Source of the DNA: Hwanghaeella sp964350445
Lineage (GTDB): Bacteria > Pseudomonadota > Alphaproteobacteria > UBA8366 > Aestuariispiraceae
DNA length: 64,000 nt
Reading direction: 5' to 3'
Assembly (NCBI GenBank): GCA_964350445.1
Contig: CAYGKA010000010.1
Coordinates: 1-64,000 of the forward strand
Both the position numbers and the translations under genes were made by a program. Shown in pieces: positions 18,399 to 25,776 of this stretch (positions within the stretch are counted from its first letter, which is position 1; each line of letters begins with the position of its first letter). The notes beneath the pieces were generated by a model that was not told the origin of the DNA, did not search any database, and saw only the letters and a program-made list of their open reading frames with translations.

Positions 18399-19400
18399 AT
18401 GCCTTATACACCGCATTTCCCGCCGCATCTGGATCGCCGGGCCAACTATTATGAAAGCGGCCCGCTGGACCGCGCCGCCGAAGTTCGCGGCGATATGGAA
18501 AAGCTGATTGCGCGGATTTCCGAAGGGTCGGCGCGGATCGTCCCCATTTGGAAATCCCAGAACCTGGTCCAACCGCAGGAGGACGAGACGGCGGAGCCGA
18601 ACCCCGTCCTGCTGCAGGGCGACCACCCGATCCTGGCCGAGGCGGAGACGCTGATTTTCCTGGGGATTTATGAAGAAGTCGCCCATTTCGCGGTCGATCT
18701 GTCGCATCACGAAGCGCCGCCGCTGGAAGCAGAAGGGGTCTTCAAGGACCTGCGCGCCTTCGGCCAGTTGATCCCCCATGCGGACGGATCGGTCCTGGCC
18801 TATGCGCGTGGGCTGACCTTTTGGCATCAACGTCACCGTTTTTGCGGTGTCTGCGGATCGCCGACCGAAAGCATTCAGGCCGGTCATGTTCGCAAATGCA
18901 CGAACCCCGATTGCGGCAGCCAGCATTTCCCACGGACGGATCCGGCGGTGATCATGCTGGTGCATGACGGGGAAGACCGGATCATCATGGGCCGTCAGGC
19001 CGTCTGGCCGCCGGGCATGCATTCGGTGCTGGCCGGCTTCGTTGAACCGGGCGAAAGCCTGGAAGACGCGGTCGCGCGGGAAATTTTTGAGGAAGTCGGC
19101 GTCCAGGTTACCAGCGTTACATATAATTCCTCACAGCCTTGGCCATTTCCGGCCTCCATCATGCTGGGCTTCTCCGCCCGGGCGACCACCTTCGACATCA
19201 AGGTGGATGAATTGGAGATCGAGGAAGCGCGCTGGTATTCCCGCGACGAATTGCTGAACTCGCCTGAGGACCATACTTTCCGGCTGCCGCGCCGCGATTC
19301 CATCGCCCGGCGGCTGATCGACGACTGGCTTGGCACGGATGCGGAAAAGGTGAAGGCGCAGCAGCCCAACATGCCCTTCCCGAAGGTGAAGGTCTATTAG
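18399..19400 (+). CDS. nudC: NAD(H) pyrophosphatase / NAD-capped RNA decapping NudC
   Basis: A 333-aa Nudix hydrolase that cleaves NADH, NAD+ or NAD caps of RNA. A C4 zinc ribbon (CGVCG...CTNPDCG, ~150-175) precedes the Nudix box (GFVEPGESLEDAVAREIFEE, ~214-233). The NudC-specific SQPWPFPASIM follows at ~248. Start ATG at 18399 (MPYTPHFPP). Followed 28 bp later by the HAD gene. Confidence 0.94.
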   Translation: MPYTPHFPPHLDRRANYYESGPLDRAAEVRGDMEKLIARISEGSARIVPIWKSQNLVQPQEDETAEPNPVLLQGDHPILAEAETLIFLGIYEEVAHFAVDLSHHEAPPLEAEGVFKDLRAFGQLIPHADGSVLAYARGLTFWHQRHRFCGVCGSPTESIQAGHVRKCTNPDCGSQHFPRTDPAVIMLVHDGEDRIIMGRQAVWPPGMHSVLAGFVEPGESLEDAVAREIFEEVGVQVTSVTYNSSQPWPFPASIMLGFSARATTFDIKVDELEIEEARWYSRDELLNSPEDHTFRLPRRDSIARRLIDDWLGTDAEKVKAQQPNMPFPKVKVY

Positions 19401-19428
19401 GCCGGACTCCCGGAAAGAGGCACCCCCC

Positions 19429-20037
19429 ATGACGAAGCCCAAAGCCCTGCTGTTCGACCTGGGCGGTGTGGTGATCGAGGTGGATATCCGTCACTCCTTC
19501 GACCACTGGGGCAAGGCCGCGGGTATCGACCCTGCGCAACTGGCCCGGCATGACCTGCGCGACAAGACCCATGAACGCTTCGAACGCGGCGAGATCGCCA
19601 CGGCCGAGTATATGGATTATCTCCGGGGCCTGCTGGGCCTGGAGATCGGCCACGATCAGATGGTCGACGGCTGGAACGCGTTGCTCGTCTGGGAAATCGA
19701 CGGCATCGCGGATGTCCTGAAGGGCTTGTCCGGGACCGTGCCGCTTTTTGCGTTCAGCAATACGAACGCCGCCCATGTGGCGCAGTTCAATCCCCGCTTC
19801 GGCGCCGTCCTGAGCCATTTCGATGAAGTCTTCGTTTCCTCCGCCATCGGTCACCGCAAGCCTGAAGTGCAATCCTTCCGTCATGTTGCCGACGCCATCG
19901 GCCACGCGCCCGGCGAGATTCTGTTCTTCGACGACTCTCTGGAGAATTTGGGCGGCGCGCGGGCATCGGGATTGCGGACAGTCCATGTCCAATCGCATGA
20001 CGATGTCCTGGCCGGGTTGGCGGCACACGGATTCTAG
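19429..20037 (+). CDS. HAD-IA family phosphatase, YihX-like
   Basis: A 202-aa haloacid-dehalogenase-fold hydrolase. Motif I is LLFDLGGVVIEVD (~6-18), the DLGGV form seen in YihX-type sugar phosphatases; motif II FAFSNTN (~106); motif III/IV HRKPEVQSF and ILFFDDSLENLGGA (~165). Substrate probably a small phosphate ester. It follows nudC closely and ends at a hairpin shared with the convergent operon. Confidence 0.85.
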   Translation: MTKPKALLFDLGGVVIEVDIRHSFDHWGKAAGIDPAQLARHDLRDKTHERFERGEIATAEYMDYLRGLLGLEIGHDQMVDGWNALLVWEIDGIADVLKGLSGTVPLFAFSNTNAAHVAQFNPRFGAVLSHFDEVFVSSAIGHRKPEVQSFRHVADAIGHAPGEILFFDDSLENLGGARASGLRTVHVQSHDDVLAGLAAHGF

Positions 20038-20065
20038 CGCCTTTCCGGGGACGTCCGAAATGAGT

Positions 20066-20099
20066 AAAGCGCCGGCAGGTCTGATCCCACCGGCGCTTT
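20066..20099. terminator. Terminator between convergent units
   Basis: Perfect 10-bp stem AAAGCGCCGG / CCGGCGCTTT with a 14-nt loop, followed on + by CTTGCC and flanked on - by CTCAT. It separates the HAD gene from the convergent small-protein operon and could serve both. Confidence 0.65.
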
Positions 20100-20148
20100 C
20101 TTGCCGCGCTATCCGCCATAAGGGCGGATTTTTACAGACGGACCGGCC

Positions 20149-20613
20149 TTACGACCGACCGCGATTCATCAATTTCGGCACGGCGACGGCCAGCCCCGCG
20201 CCAACGGCCGCCGCGGCGACACCAGCGGCTACGGGATGGTCGGAGACCGTCTGCTTCGACCGCACGACGCCGTCGCCGGCGCGCTTACGCAGTTTGCCGG
20301 CGCCCTTTGCCGCCTTGCCGCGACCCTGTTTGGCCGCGAGGGCGAGACGTTTGCGGCAGCGCGCGGCCTCGGTGGTGACGGCATTGTCGCCGTCATTGAT
20401 GTTCCTGGCGGCCAGAATCCCAAGCCCGGCGGCGACCATCCCGAGCGGGATGACGTTCCTGCTGACGAAATCGGCCGAGGTCGCGGCGGCACTGCGGGCC
20501 GCTTCGACGCCATTGGCCATTTCGGCCGCCTTGGTGCTGCCTTTGCTCATGCCGTTATCGGCGGCTTTCGCCTTGGTCTTCTTCTTTTCGGTTTTCGTCT
20601 TGTTCTTAGCCAT
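20149..20613 (-). CDS. Lys-rich small membrane protein (third gene of yqjD-E-like operon)
   Basis: 154 aa. The N-terminus is very basic (MAKNKTKTEKKKTKAKA). A hydrophobic stretch VIPLGMVAAGLGILAARN (~50) and a C-terminal Ala/Gly-rich segment (HPVAAGVAAAAVGAGLAVAV) suggest one or two membrane insertions. A second basic patch lies between. It overlaps the upstream gene by 8 bp. No family could be named; the arrangement (tail-anchored, holin-like, basic protein) resembles E. coli yqjD-yqjE-yqjK in layout only. Confidence 0.65.
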   Translation of the reverse strand: MAKNKTKTEKKKTKAKAADNGMSKGSTKAAEMANGVEAARSAAATSADFVSRNVIPLGMVAAGLGILAARNINDGDNAVTTEAARCRKRLALAAKQGRGKAAKGAGKLRKRAGDGVVRSKQTVSDHPVAAGVAAAAVGAGLAVAVPKLMNRGRS

Positions 20614-20986
20614 GTCGATCATCTCCTTCGAGATTTGATGTTCTCCCGGATTTGCTATCGCCGTTCTCCAGGGAGGGAATGATGAATGCGCACGCGGCCC
20701 AAACGGCCAGGATCGCGGAAACGCATGAAAAGGATGCCCATAAGGGCAAGTGCTGCGCTGCGGCGAGGGTGAGGGCGATTGCCGCCCATATCACCGCCAG
20801 CAGCGCGAGGCAGTAGCCGGCCGCGTGAAAGCGCATGCGCCGGATGAAACGCCCCACGAGCCGCGCCAAGGGCGGGCCGGCAATGGACTTGACGGTCTCG
20901 ACCAACGCATCGCCGGCCTCGGCAAGCGTGTCTTGAACCGTTCGGCCTCGATACTCAGCCGACTCGGTGTCCCCGTGGTCGGTCAT
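20606..20986 (-). CDS. Putative holin-X/YqjE-like two-TM membrane protein
   Basis: 126 aa from ATG 20986. An acidic N-terminal half (TVQDTLAEAGDALVETVKSI) is followed by two TM segments (YCLALLAVIWAAIALTLAAA and LWASFSCVSAILAVWAACAF) separated by a short loop. This is the topology of the phage-holin/YqjE family of small stress-linked membrane proteins; not a phage gene by context. It lies between two other small membrane proteins on the same strand, 5 bp after the first and overlapping the next by 8 bp. Confidence 0.68.
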   Translation of the reverse strand: MTDHGDTESAEYRGRTVQDTLAEAGDALVETVKSIAGPPLARLVGRFIRRMRFHAAGYCLALLAVIWAAIALTLAAAQHLPLWASFSCVSAILAVWAACAFIIPSLENGDSKSGRTSNLEGDDRHG

Positions 20987-20991
20987 GGTTT

Positions 20992-21384
20992 CTAGGCTGC
21001 GCGTCGATTCACGGATTGCAGCCACAAGACCAGGGCCGCCCCGCCAAGGGCCGCGCCGCCGATGAACAGCGCTGGATTCTTCTCAGCCGTATCGGCGAGA
21101 ACTTCCGTCACATCCTCCGGCTCCATGCGGATGATTTTCTGGGCGGCTGTTTCCAGCCAATCCGCCGTCGCCTCCGTTTGATCGGCGGCGAACCTTCGGT
21201 CGTGGAGCTTCAAGTCTTCAGCCGCAGCGTCCACAGCGCTGGAGGCATCCAGCAACGCGGCGGCGGTTTGCTGCTGTTTCTGGCCATAAACAGCCATCAG
21301 CAGCGATTCCACCGCGCCTCCAATACTTTGGGGCGCGGGTTCCGTTGTCTGCGCGGGATCGGCAGATTTCTTGTGTTTGGCCAT
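20992..21384 (-). CDS. Tail-anchored small protein, YqjD/ElaB-like layout
   Basis: 130 aa from ATG 21384 (MAKHKKSADPAQ). A mostly helical body (AVESLLMAVYGQKQQQTAAA, ADWLETAAQKIIRMEP) ends in a single C-terminal TM, EKNPALFIGGAALGGAALVL, then RRAA. The NPALFIGGAA-type tail recalls DUF883/YqjD proteins, which tether ribosomes to the membrane in stationary phase; sequence similarity is limited to this tail. First gene of the three-gene unit 20149-21384. Confidence 0.65.
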   Translation of the reverse strand: MAKHKKSADPAQTTEPAPQSIGGAVESLLMAVYGQKQQQTAAALLDASSAVDAAAEDLKLHDRRFAADQTEATADWLETAAQKIIRMEPEDVTEVLADTAEKNPALFIGGAALGGAALVLWLQSVNRRAA

Positions 21385-21510
21385 GTCACGCCTCCTTTTG
21401 TTTCTAGGAGACCAACGTCCCGGCCCGGGCAACGTTGCATTTGATGTTTCGAAACTTCGGGGGGAAGACGGGCACGCATGCGCGCCTTCCCAGCCGTAAT
21501 ACGCTACCCG

Positions 21511-22650
21511 TCAGTCCTGAAAACGGAATGGGTTCTGTTTATAGGTGCCGAGCATTTTGACACGCGTCGTGAAATATTGCAGTTCCTCCATCGCCCGATC
21601 GACGTGGCGCTCCGCCGGATGGCCTTCGATTTCCGCATAGAAGCGGGCAATGGAGTAGTCGGCGACGGAGATGTAACTCTCCAGCTTGATCATGTTGACG
21701 CCGTTGGTGGCAAAACCGCCCATCGACTTGTAGAGGGACGCCGGGACGCTGCGCACCGTGAAGACGAAACTGGTCATCGACGGCCCGTCCAGCGGGTCCG
21801 GTTCGATCCGGGTGCGGGACATGACGACGAAGCGCGTGACATTGCCGATCCGATCTTCGATCCGGCTGCGCAAGACATCCAGGCCATAGGTTTCGGCCGC
21901 GAGGCTGGAGGCCACCGCAGCGATTGTCGGATCACCCAGCTCCGCGATATCGGCCGCGGACCCCGCGGTATCCGCACGGCTTACCGGCTTGATCTTCAAC
22001 TCACGCAGGGTTTCGCGGCATTGGGCGAGCGCCTGGGGATGGCTGCGCGCTTCCTTGATCCCTTCCAGCGTCGCACCCTTGGGCGCCAGCAGGTTATGAT
22101 GCACCGGTTGAAAATGCTCTCCGACGATATAGAGGCTCGATTCCGGCAGAAGATGGTGAATATCCGCAACCCTGCCGCCAAGGCTGTTTTCGATCGGGAT
22201 CATGGCGAGACCCGCACGCCCTGTCTCTACCGCCGAGAAGGCATCCTCGAAACTGGCACAGGACAGAGGCTTCAATGTCGGGAAGGCTTCGGTGCATGAC
22301 AGATGGGAATAGGCCCCCGGTACGCCCTGATAGGCGATCACAGGGTTGTCCACATAGCGCAGCAACGGCGAAAAGAGGTCCGACGTCTTCCGTTTGCGAT
22401 GATCCGAAATTCCGGTTGTCGATGCCTGCAGGGAATCGCCTGGCTCCCCTTCCCCAATCTCAAGCCATTGCGTGGTGACGTCCACGGCTTCCGCGATCCG
22501 GGCCGCCATTTCGCGTGACGGATCGTGACGTCCGCCCTCCCACCGATTGACGGTCGATTGTGTGACCCCCAGACGCCCCGCCAATTCGGTTTGGGTCAGG
22601 CCCGCGGATATTCGGGCCTGTCTGATGCGGTCGCTCATACTTTCAAGCAT
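21511..22650 (-). CDS. XRE-type HTH domain fused to prephenate dehydratase
   Basis: Prephenate to phenylpyruvate, the last shikimate-derived step to phenylalanine. Residues ~5-65 form an XRE helix-turn-helix (MSDRIRQARISAGLTQTELA, then VTQSTVNRWEGGRHDPS). Residues ~103-280 are a complete dehydratase (AYQGVPGAYSHLSCTEAFP at 106; IPIENSLGGRV at 151; NVTRFVVMSRT, with the catalytic TRF, at ~272). A C-terminal ACT domain (~295-365; IKLESYISV in place of ESRP) should sense Phe. 379 aa versus ~285 for a plain alphaproteobacterial PheA; the excess is the DNA-binding domain plus a linker. ATG 22650 is preferred over 22638 on spacing to AAAGG. Confidence 0.9.
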   Translation of the reverse strand: MLESMSDRIRQARISAGLTQTELAGRLGVTQSTVNRWEGGRHDPSREMAARIAEAVDVTTQWLEIGEGEPGDSLQASTTGISDHRKRKTSDLFSPLLRYVDNPVIAYQGVPGAYSHLSCTEAFPTLKPLSCASFEDAFSAVETGRAGLAMIPIENSLGGRVADIHHLLPESSLYIVGEHFQPVHHNLLAPKGATLEGIKEARSHPQALAQCRETLRELKIKPVSRADTAGSAADIAELGDPTIAAVASSLAAETYGLDVLRSRIEDRIGNVTRFVVMSRTRIEPDPLDGPSMTSFVFTVRSVPASLYKSMGGFATNGVNMIKLESYISVADYSIARFYAEIEGHPAERHVDRAMEELQYFTTRVKMLGTYKQNPFRFQD

Positions 22651-22688
22651 ATTACATCAACCTTTCGACAACATACGAATTAATTGCA

Positions 22689-22701
22689 CGAATATTATTC
22701 G
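22689..22701. promoter_or_regulatory. Candidate operator upstream of the HTH-prephenate dehydratase gene
   Basis: Perfect palindrome CGAATA-T-TATTCG in an AT-rich stretch 39-51 bp upstream of the start codon. Its position suits a repressor overlapping the promoter; the obvious candidate ligand is the gene's own XRE domain (inference). Confidence 0.4.
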
Positions 22702-22800
22702 CTTAACGCATAGTCAAGGGTTCATTATCTGCTTTCGGGATTTTCTGAGAACCACCTTTCGAATTGGTGTTCCGTTTACGGTCCTGAACGGACGCGCAAC

Positions 22801-22838
22801 AAAAATAGGGCCCCGACACGAGGCCGGGACCGTATTTT
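22801..22838 (-). terminator. Terminator of the J-domain gene
   Basis: On the minus strand AAAATA-c-GG-t-CCCG pairs with CGGG-g-CC-c-TATTTTT around a short loop and ends in a T-tract. It lies 25 bp past the J-domain stop and upstream of the prephenate dehydratase promoter region. Confidence 0.7.
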
Positions 22839-22862
22839 CGAATGGTCAGATTTGTGGATGTG

Positions 22863-23585
22863 TTACAGCAAGCCGTTGCGCAACAGGCTCATTGCCTGGT
22901 TGAGCTGTGACATCCGAGCGTGGTCGCCGAATTCGCTGTCCGGGTGGTGGATCGCCGCCATCATTCGGTAACGCGCCTTGATTGTCTTCGAATCCGGCCG
23001 CATCCCCGGTTTGAAGCCAAGCACATGCATGGCTTCTTCCTGTGTCCGTACGCCGTGGACCAGGGGTTCGAAGGCCAGGGTGGCGATGGTAACCTGAAGA
23101 CGAGCGACCTTTTCTTCCAATTCGTGCACGATGTCCCGCCACTCAGGCGCCGCGGTCGATTCCAGCCTCATCTCCCGGTCGCCGGCATGGAGGTCGAGCG
23201 CGATGCCCAGCGCCTTTCGGATATCGACGACATCATGTCCGGCTGGCAGCCGCACTTGCAGGCGCGGCTTCCGCCGCCAGGGTTTGCCGGCGCTCGGGCC
23301 CGACTTCAATACGACGGTTTCGCGGTCGCTTTCCTCAGGCTCACCGGGATCCGTCGCGCCTTTTACGGCGTCCATCGGCAGGGTCAGCATCACCGATCGC
23401 GCCAGATCTCCCACATTCACGTCTCGTTCGACCGCCATTGCCATGACTGCGTCACGGAAACGGCTTGAACACGGTACGGCGTAGGACAGTTTTCTGGCGG
23501 ATTTGGCATCCATGTCCGACGGCAAAGACGATGTTCCGCCTGAATTCCGCAGGCTTTCCGGTCCGATTGCGAACCCGTCCATCAT
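22863..23585 (-). CDS. Protein with C-terminal J domain
   Basis: About 240 aa. The last ~65 residues form a J-domain-like unit with the diagnostic HPD tripeptide (ARYRMMAAIHHPDSEFGD, then MSQLNQAMSLLR), expected to stimulate DnaK. The N-terminal part (~35-85) looks like a small helical region (SYAVPCSSRFRDAVMAMAV), followed by a Pro/Arg-rich linker and a coiled segment (HELEEKVARLQVTIATL). The start is set at 23585, where GGAGG precedes ATGATGG at good spacing; in-frame GTG 23618 and ATG 23603 are alternatives. Client unknown. Confidence 0.75.
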   Translation of the reverse strand: MMDGFAIGPESLRNSGGTSSLPSDMDAKSARKLSYAVPCSSRFRDAVMAMAVERDVNVGDLARSVMLTLPMDAVKGATDPGEPEESDRETVVLKSGPSAGKPWRRKPRLQVRLPAGHDVVDIRKALGIALDLHAGDREMRLESTAAPEWRDIVHELEEKVARLQVTIATLAFEPLVHGVRTQEEAMHVLGFKPGMRPDSKTIKARYRMMAAIHHPDSEFGDHARMSQLNQAMSLLRNGLL

Positions 23586-23986
23586 ACCGACCTCCTCACT
23601 CATTAAGTATTCGCTCACTCTCCGTTATTTCGATTTACTGTGATTTACTTAATATGACCAGTAGAAACATACGTAGATGAAGAGAAATGAAGCAGAGACC
23701 ACACTCAGATCTTTTTTGAGAAACCGCGAAGCATTCAACTACGAATGAAGTTACGCGACATGGAGAACCCCTTCAACCGGCCTTGATTTCAACGATTTTC
23801 CGGCCTTGCTTCCTTCCGCCTCACTATCCATCCCCCCGGGTAGCAACCTTTGGCTATCTACGTGGTATTAGATTATCGCCTTATGTTTGTTTATAAGCAT
23901 ATGGTATTGCTTGTTTTTTTGAACCGTGCCAGATTTTGCCTCGTTACGTTTTTTGATTTTTGGCGCTTGGGGGAGGCACGCCGAGG
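23586..23986. other. 400-bp AT-rich divergent spacer
   Basis: Separates the J-domain gene (-) from the PAS_5-like gene (+). It is clearly more AT-rich than the surroundings, with a repeated GATTTACT word near 23631-23650 upstream of the J-domain gene and long T-runs near 23910-23960 upstream of the + gene. No gene, tRNA or convincing paired -35/-10 could be fixed. Confidence 0.45.
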
Positions 23987-24919
23987 ATGATTGGCTCTAC
24001 TGGTCTGACCAAAGACCTGCCGCTTTTTTCCAACGACAACAGGTTCGGCGTCGCATCCCGCATCCATTCAACGGGTGTGGAAACGCTTGCCATGGATCTG
24101 GTGCCGGAGCTCAACCCCTATGACCTGAACCACAGTATCGCACCGATCCCTGTAGCTCTCGACTATGATCAGGGGAGTGTCGCGACATACCGGGATTCCC
24201 ACTTCTTCGTCGTCCGCTGGAATCCCCGGCGCTTGGGTAGCCGGGCCGCGCTTTTGACGGAACGTCGGCTGCGAAGCGCGACGCCCGGCAAAGTTATTCT
24301 GCTGTGCTACGACATGGGCGGCTGGTGTGTTGAGCGCCTGTTTTCGCCGGCAGCGGCGGCAGACAGGTTCCGCGACCTTTCATCCGCCCGAAACCTGATC
24401 ACCCTGCCGACGACTTTTATCCAGCAAATGGCGCCGGAGCATCGAAACATCCAGACGCCGTTTGTCGGCTTGGCATTCTCGCTTTGGCGCCAGATGCTCG
24501 AAAGCGATTGCCCCGAGGCTAAGTCGGCATTCTGGAAACTGGCGAACCGGCGTGCGCTATTGGTTTCCGCCGATGACGACAATGACAATCTGCAACTCAG
24601 CTATATCGGCAATCAGGCGCTTATCCTCCGCTATTACGGGCAGGATTGGAAAGCCGAGGCCCTCAGCGTCAATGCCCGCAAACTGGGTGCGCATAACAGG
24701 CACGAAACCCGTGTGAATTTGGAGTATCTGGATGTCGCCCGGTCATTCAAACCACGGCTGGACTGCGTCGTCGGGCATTTGGAACTGCCCAACGGATTGT
24801 CGGCCTGGGTTCAGTATCAGCGCCTGATGTTGCCGGTTCCAAGCGGGACTCACGTTCCGGCGGTTCAGGTCTTCAGCGACTTGTTGCCGAATGCGGCCTT
24901 TCCCTTTCTAGGGCGTTAG
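23987..24919 (+). CDS. PAS_5-like sensor protein, module copy 1
   Basis: 310 aa, no membrane segment. The C-terminal ~120 residues follow the PAS_5 pattern common in Rhodospirillales: a strand LQLSYIGNQALILRYYGQDW, a helical middle and YQRLMLPV near the end. The same landmarks recur in the protein at 30219 (YLYCGARSVVGDLYGAEF; EFYRYVFPV). The N-terminal ~180 residues are of unknown type (DSHFFVVRWNPRRLGSRAAL). The ATG at 23987 follows GAGG. Its last 47 bp overlap the 3' end of the opposite-strand gene. Function unknown; likely a sensory or regulatory protein. Confidence 0.6.
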   Translation: MIGSTGLTKDLPLFSNDNRFGVASRIHSTGVETLAMDLVPELNPYDLNHSIAPIPVALDYDQGSVATYRDSHFFVVRWNPRRLGSRAALLTERRLRSATPGKVILLCYDMGGWCVERLFSPAAAADRFRDLSSARNLITLPTTFIQQMAPEHRNIQTPFVGLAFSLWRQMLESDCPEAKSAFWKLANRRALLVSADDDNDNLQLSYIGNQALILRYYGQDWKAEALSVNARKLGAHNRHETRVNLEYLDVARSFKPRLDCVVGHLELPNGLSAWVQYQRLMLPVPSGTHVPAVQVFSDLLPNAAFPFLGR

Positions 24920-25586
24920 TCGCGTCCGCCAGATCCTTTAGGTCCATCCACACGACCCATTCATCGACGACGCCTTTCCCATCGCCGCGTTTCCATCGGA
25001 TTCCCTTCGGGTGCTGGTGATAGTAGCCGTACTTTGCCGCCATTCCCTTCACCATCAGGGCATGGGTCGCGGTGCCGAACATATAGTCCGGACGCCATCG
25101 CAGCAGCGATAACCCGAAAGCAAAACCCGAACAGACCGACGCCAAACCGCCGCCCCGATACGGGCCGTCAGGCGCAATCCAAGTCTCCCCCGCATAAACG
25201 ACACGGCCGGTGATACGGTCCAGATGGTAGCACGCGTCGAAAGTGGAGTGCTTGGTATCCGCCTTGAAATACGGGGTGTGGATGAGGTCCCGGTTTTCCG
25301 CGATATGCTGGGCAAGGGTCTTGTTGCCAAGATCGTCGATCCGCGCCGCCTGCAACAAAACGCAATCGCCCGCGTCATTCACGCCCCGGATCCAGAACGC
25401 GTTCTCCCCACTGACATCGCATTTGCGCCAATCGAAAATGGGTGACAGGGATTGACGGCCTTCCAAGCCGTCGACCAATTTCTGCAGATCGACGAAATCC
25501 GTGGACATCTCGATCGAGACACCGGCCGCTTTCGCTCTTTCTTCCTGCGCCGTCAGGAACCTGACAACCTTCAATTCATTTATCAT
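24873..25586 (-). CDS. GNAT-fold-like protein of unknown function, module copy 1
   Basis: 237 aa, soluble. It is clearly homologous to the protein encoded at 30646: both share LSP(I/L)F, FWI.G.N..G, QA...DD.G, G(E/D)TWI, GGL and RW(R/Q)PDY in the same order. The strand-turn-helix GRVVYAGETWI...YRGGGL resembles motif A of GNAT acyltransferases, and the overall strand/helix order recalls GNAT or LuxI-type folds, but no catalytic residue can be named. Convergent with, and overlapping by 47 bp, the PAS_5-like gene. Confidence 0.6.
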   Translation of the reverse strand: MINELKVVRFLTAQEERAKAAGVSIEMSTDFVDLQKLVDGLEGRQSLSPIFDWRKCDVSGENAFWIRGVNDAGDCVLLQAARIDDLGNKTLAQHIAENRDLIHTPYFKADTKHSTFDACYHLDRITGRVVYAGETWIAPDGPYRGGGLASVCSGFAFGLSLLRWRPDYMFGTATHALMVKGMAAKYGYYHQHPKGIRWKRGDGKGVVDEWVVWMDLKDLADATNALERERPHSATSR

Positions 25587-25776
25587 GGCCCGGCCCCATC
25601 TCCATCAACGTGGAAACATCGGCCAAACCATATCGGGAATTTTTTATGAAAAAATATACTATTGATTGTATTTAATGCCCATTCATGCGCTTTCCGGCGT
25701 TATATGACCATTTCGGCATCCCGATTGGAGGTCTCGTCGGGAACCGCCACCGAGGCAAGCAGGATTGCCGTGACGG

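Noticed and set aside
24873..25586. LuxI-type autoinducer synthase
   Set aside because: Strand/helix order is reminiscent, but the invariant Arg/Trp/Asp pattern of LuxI proteins is not present; left as GNAT-like unknown.
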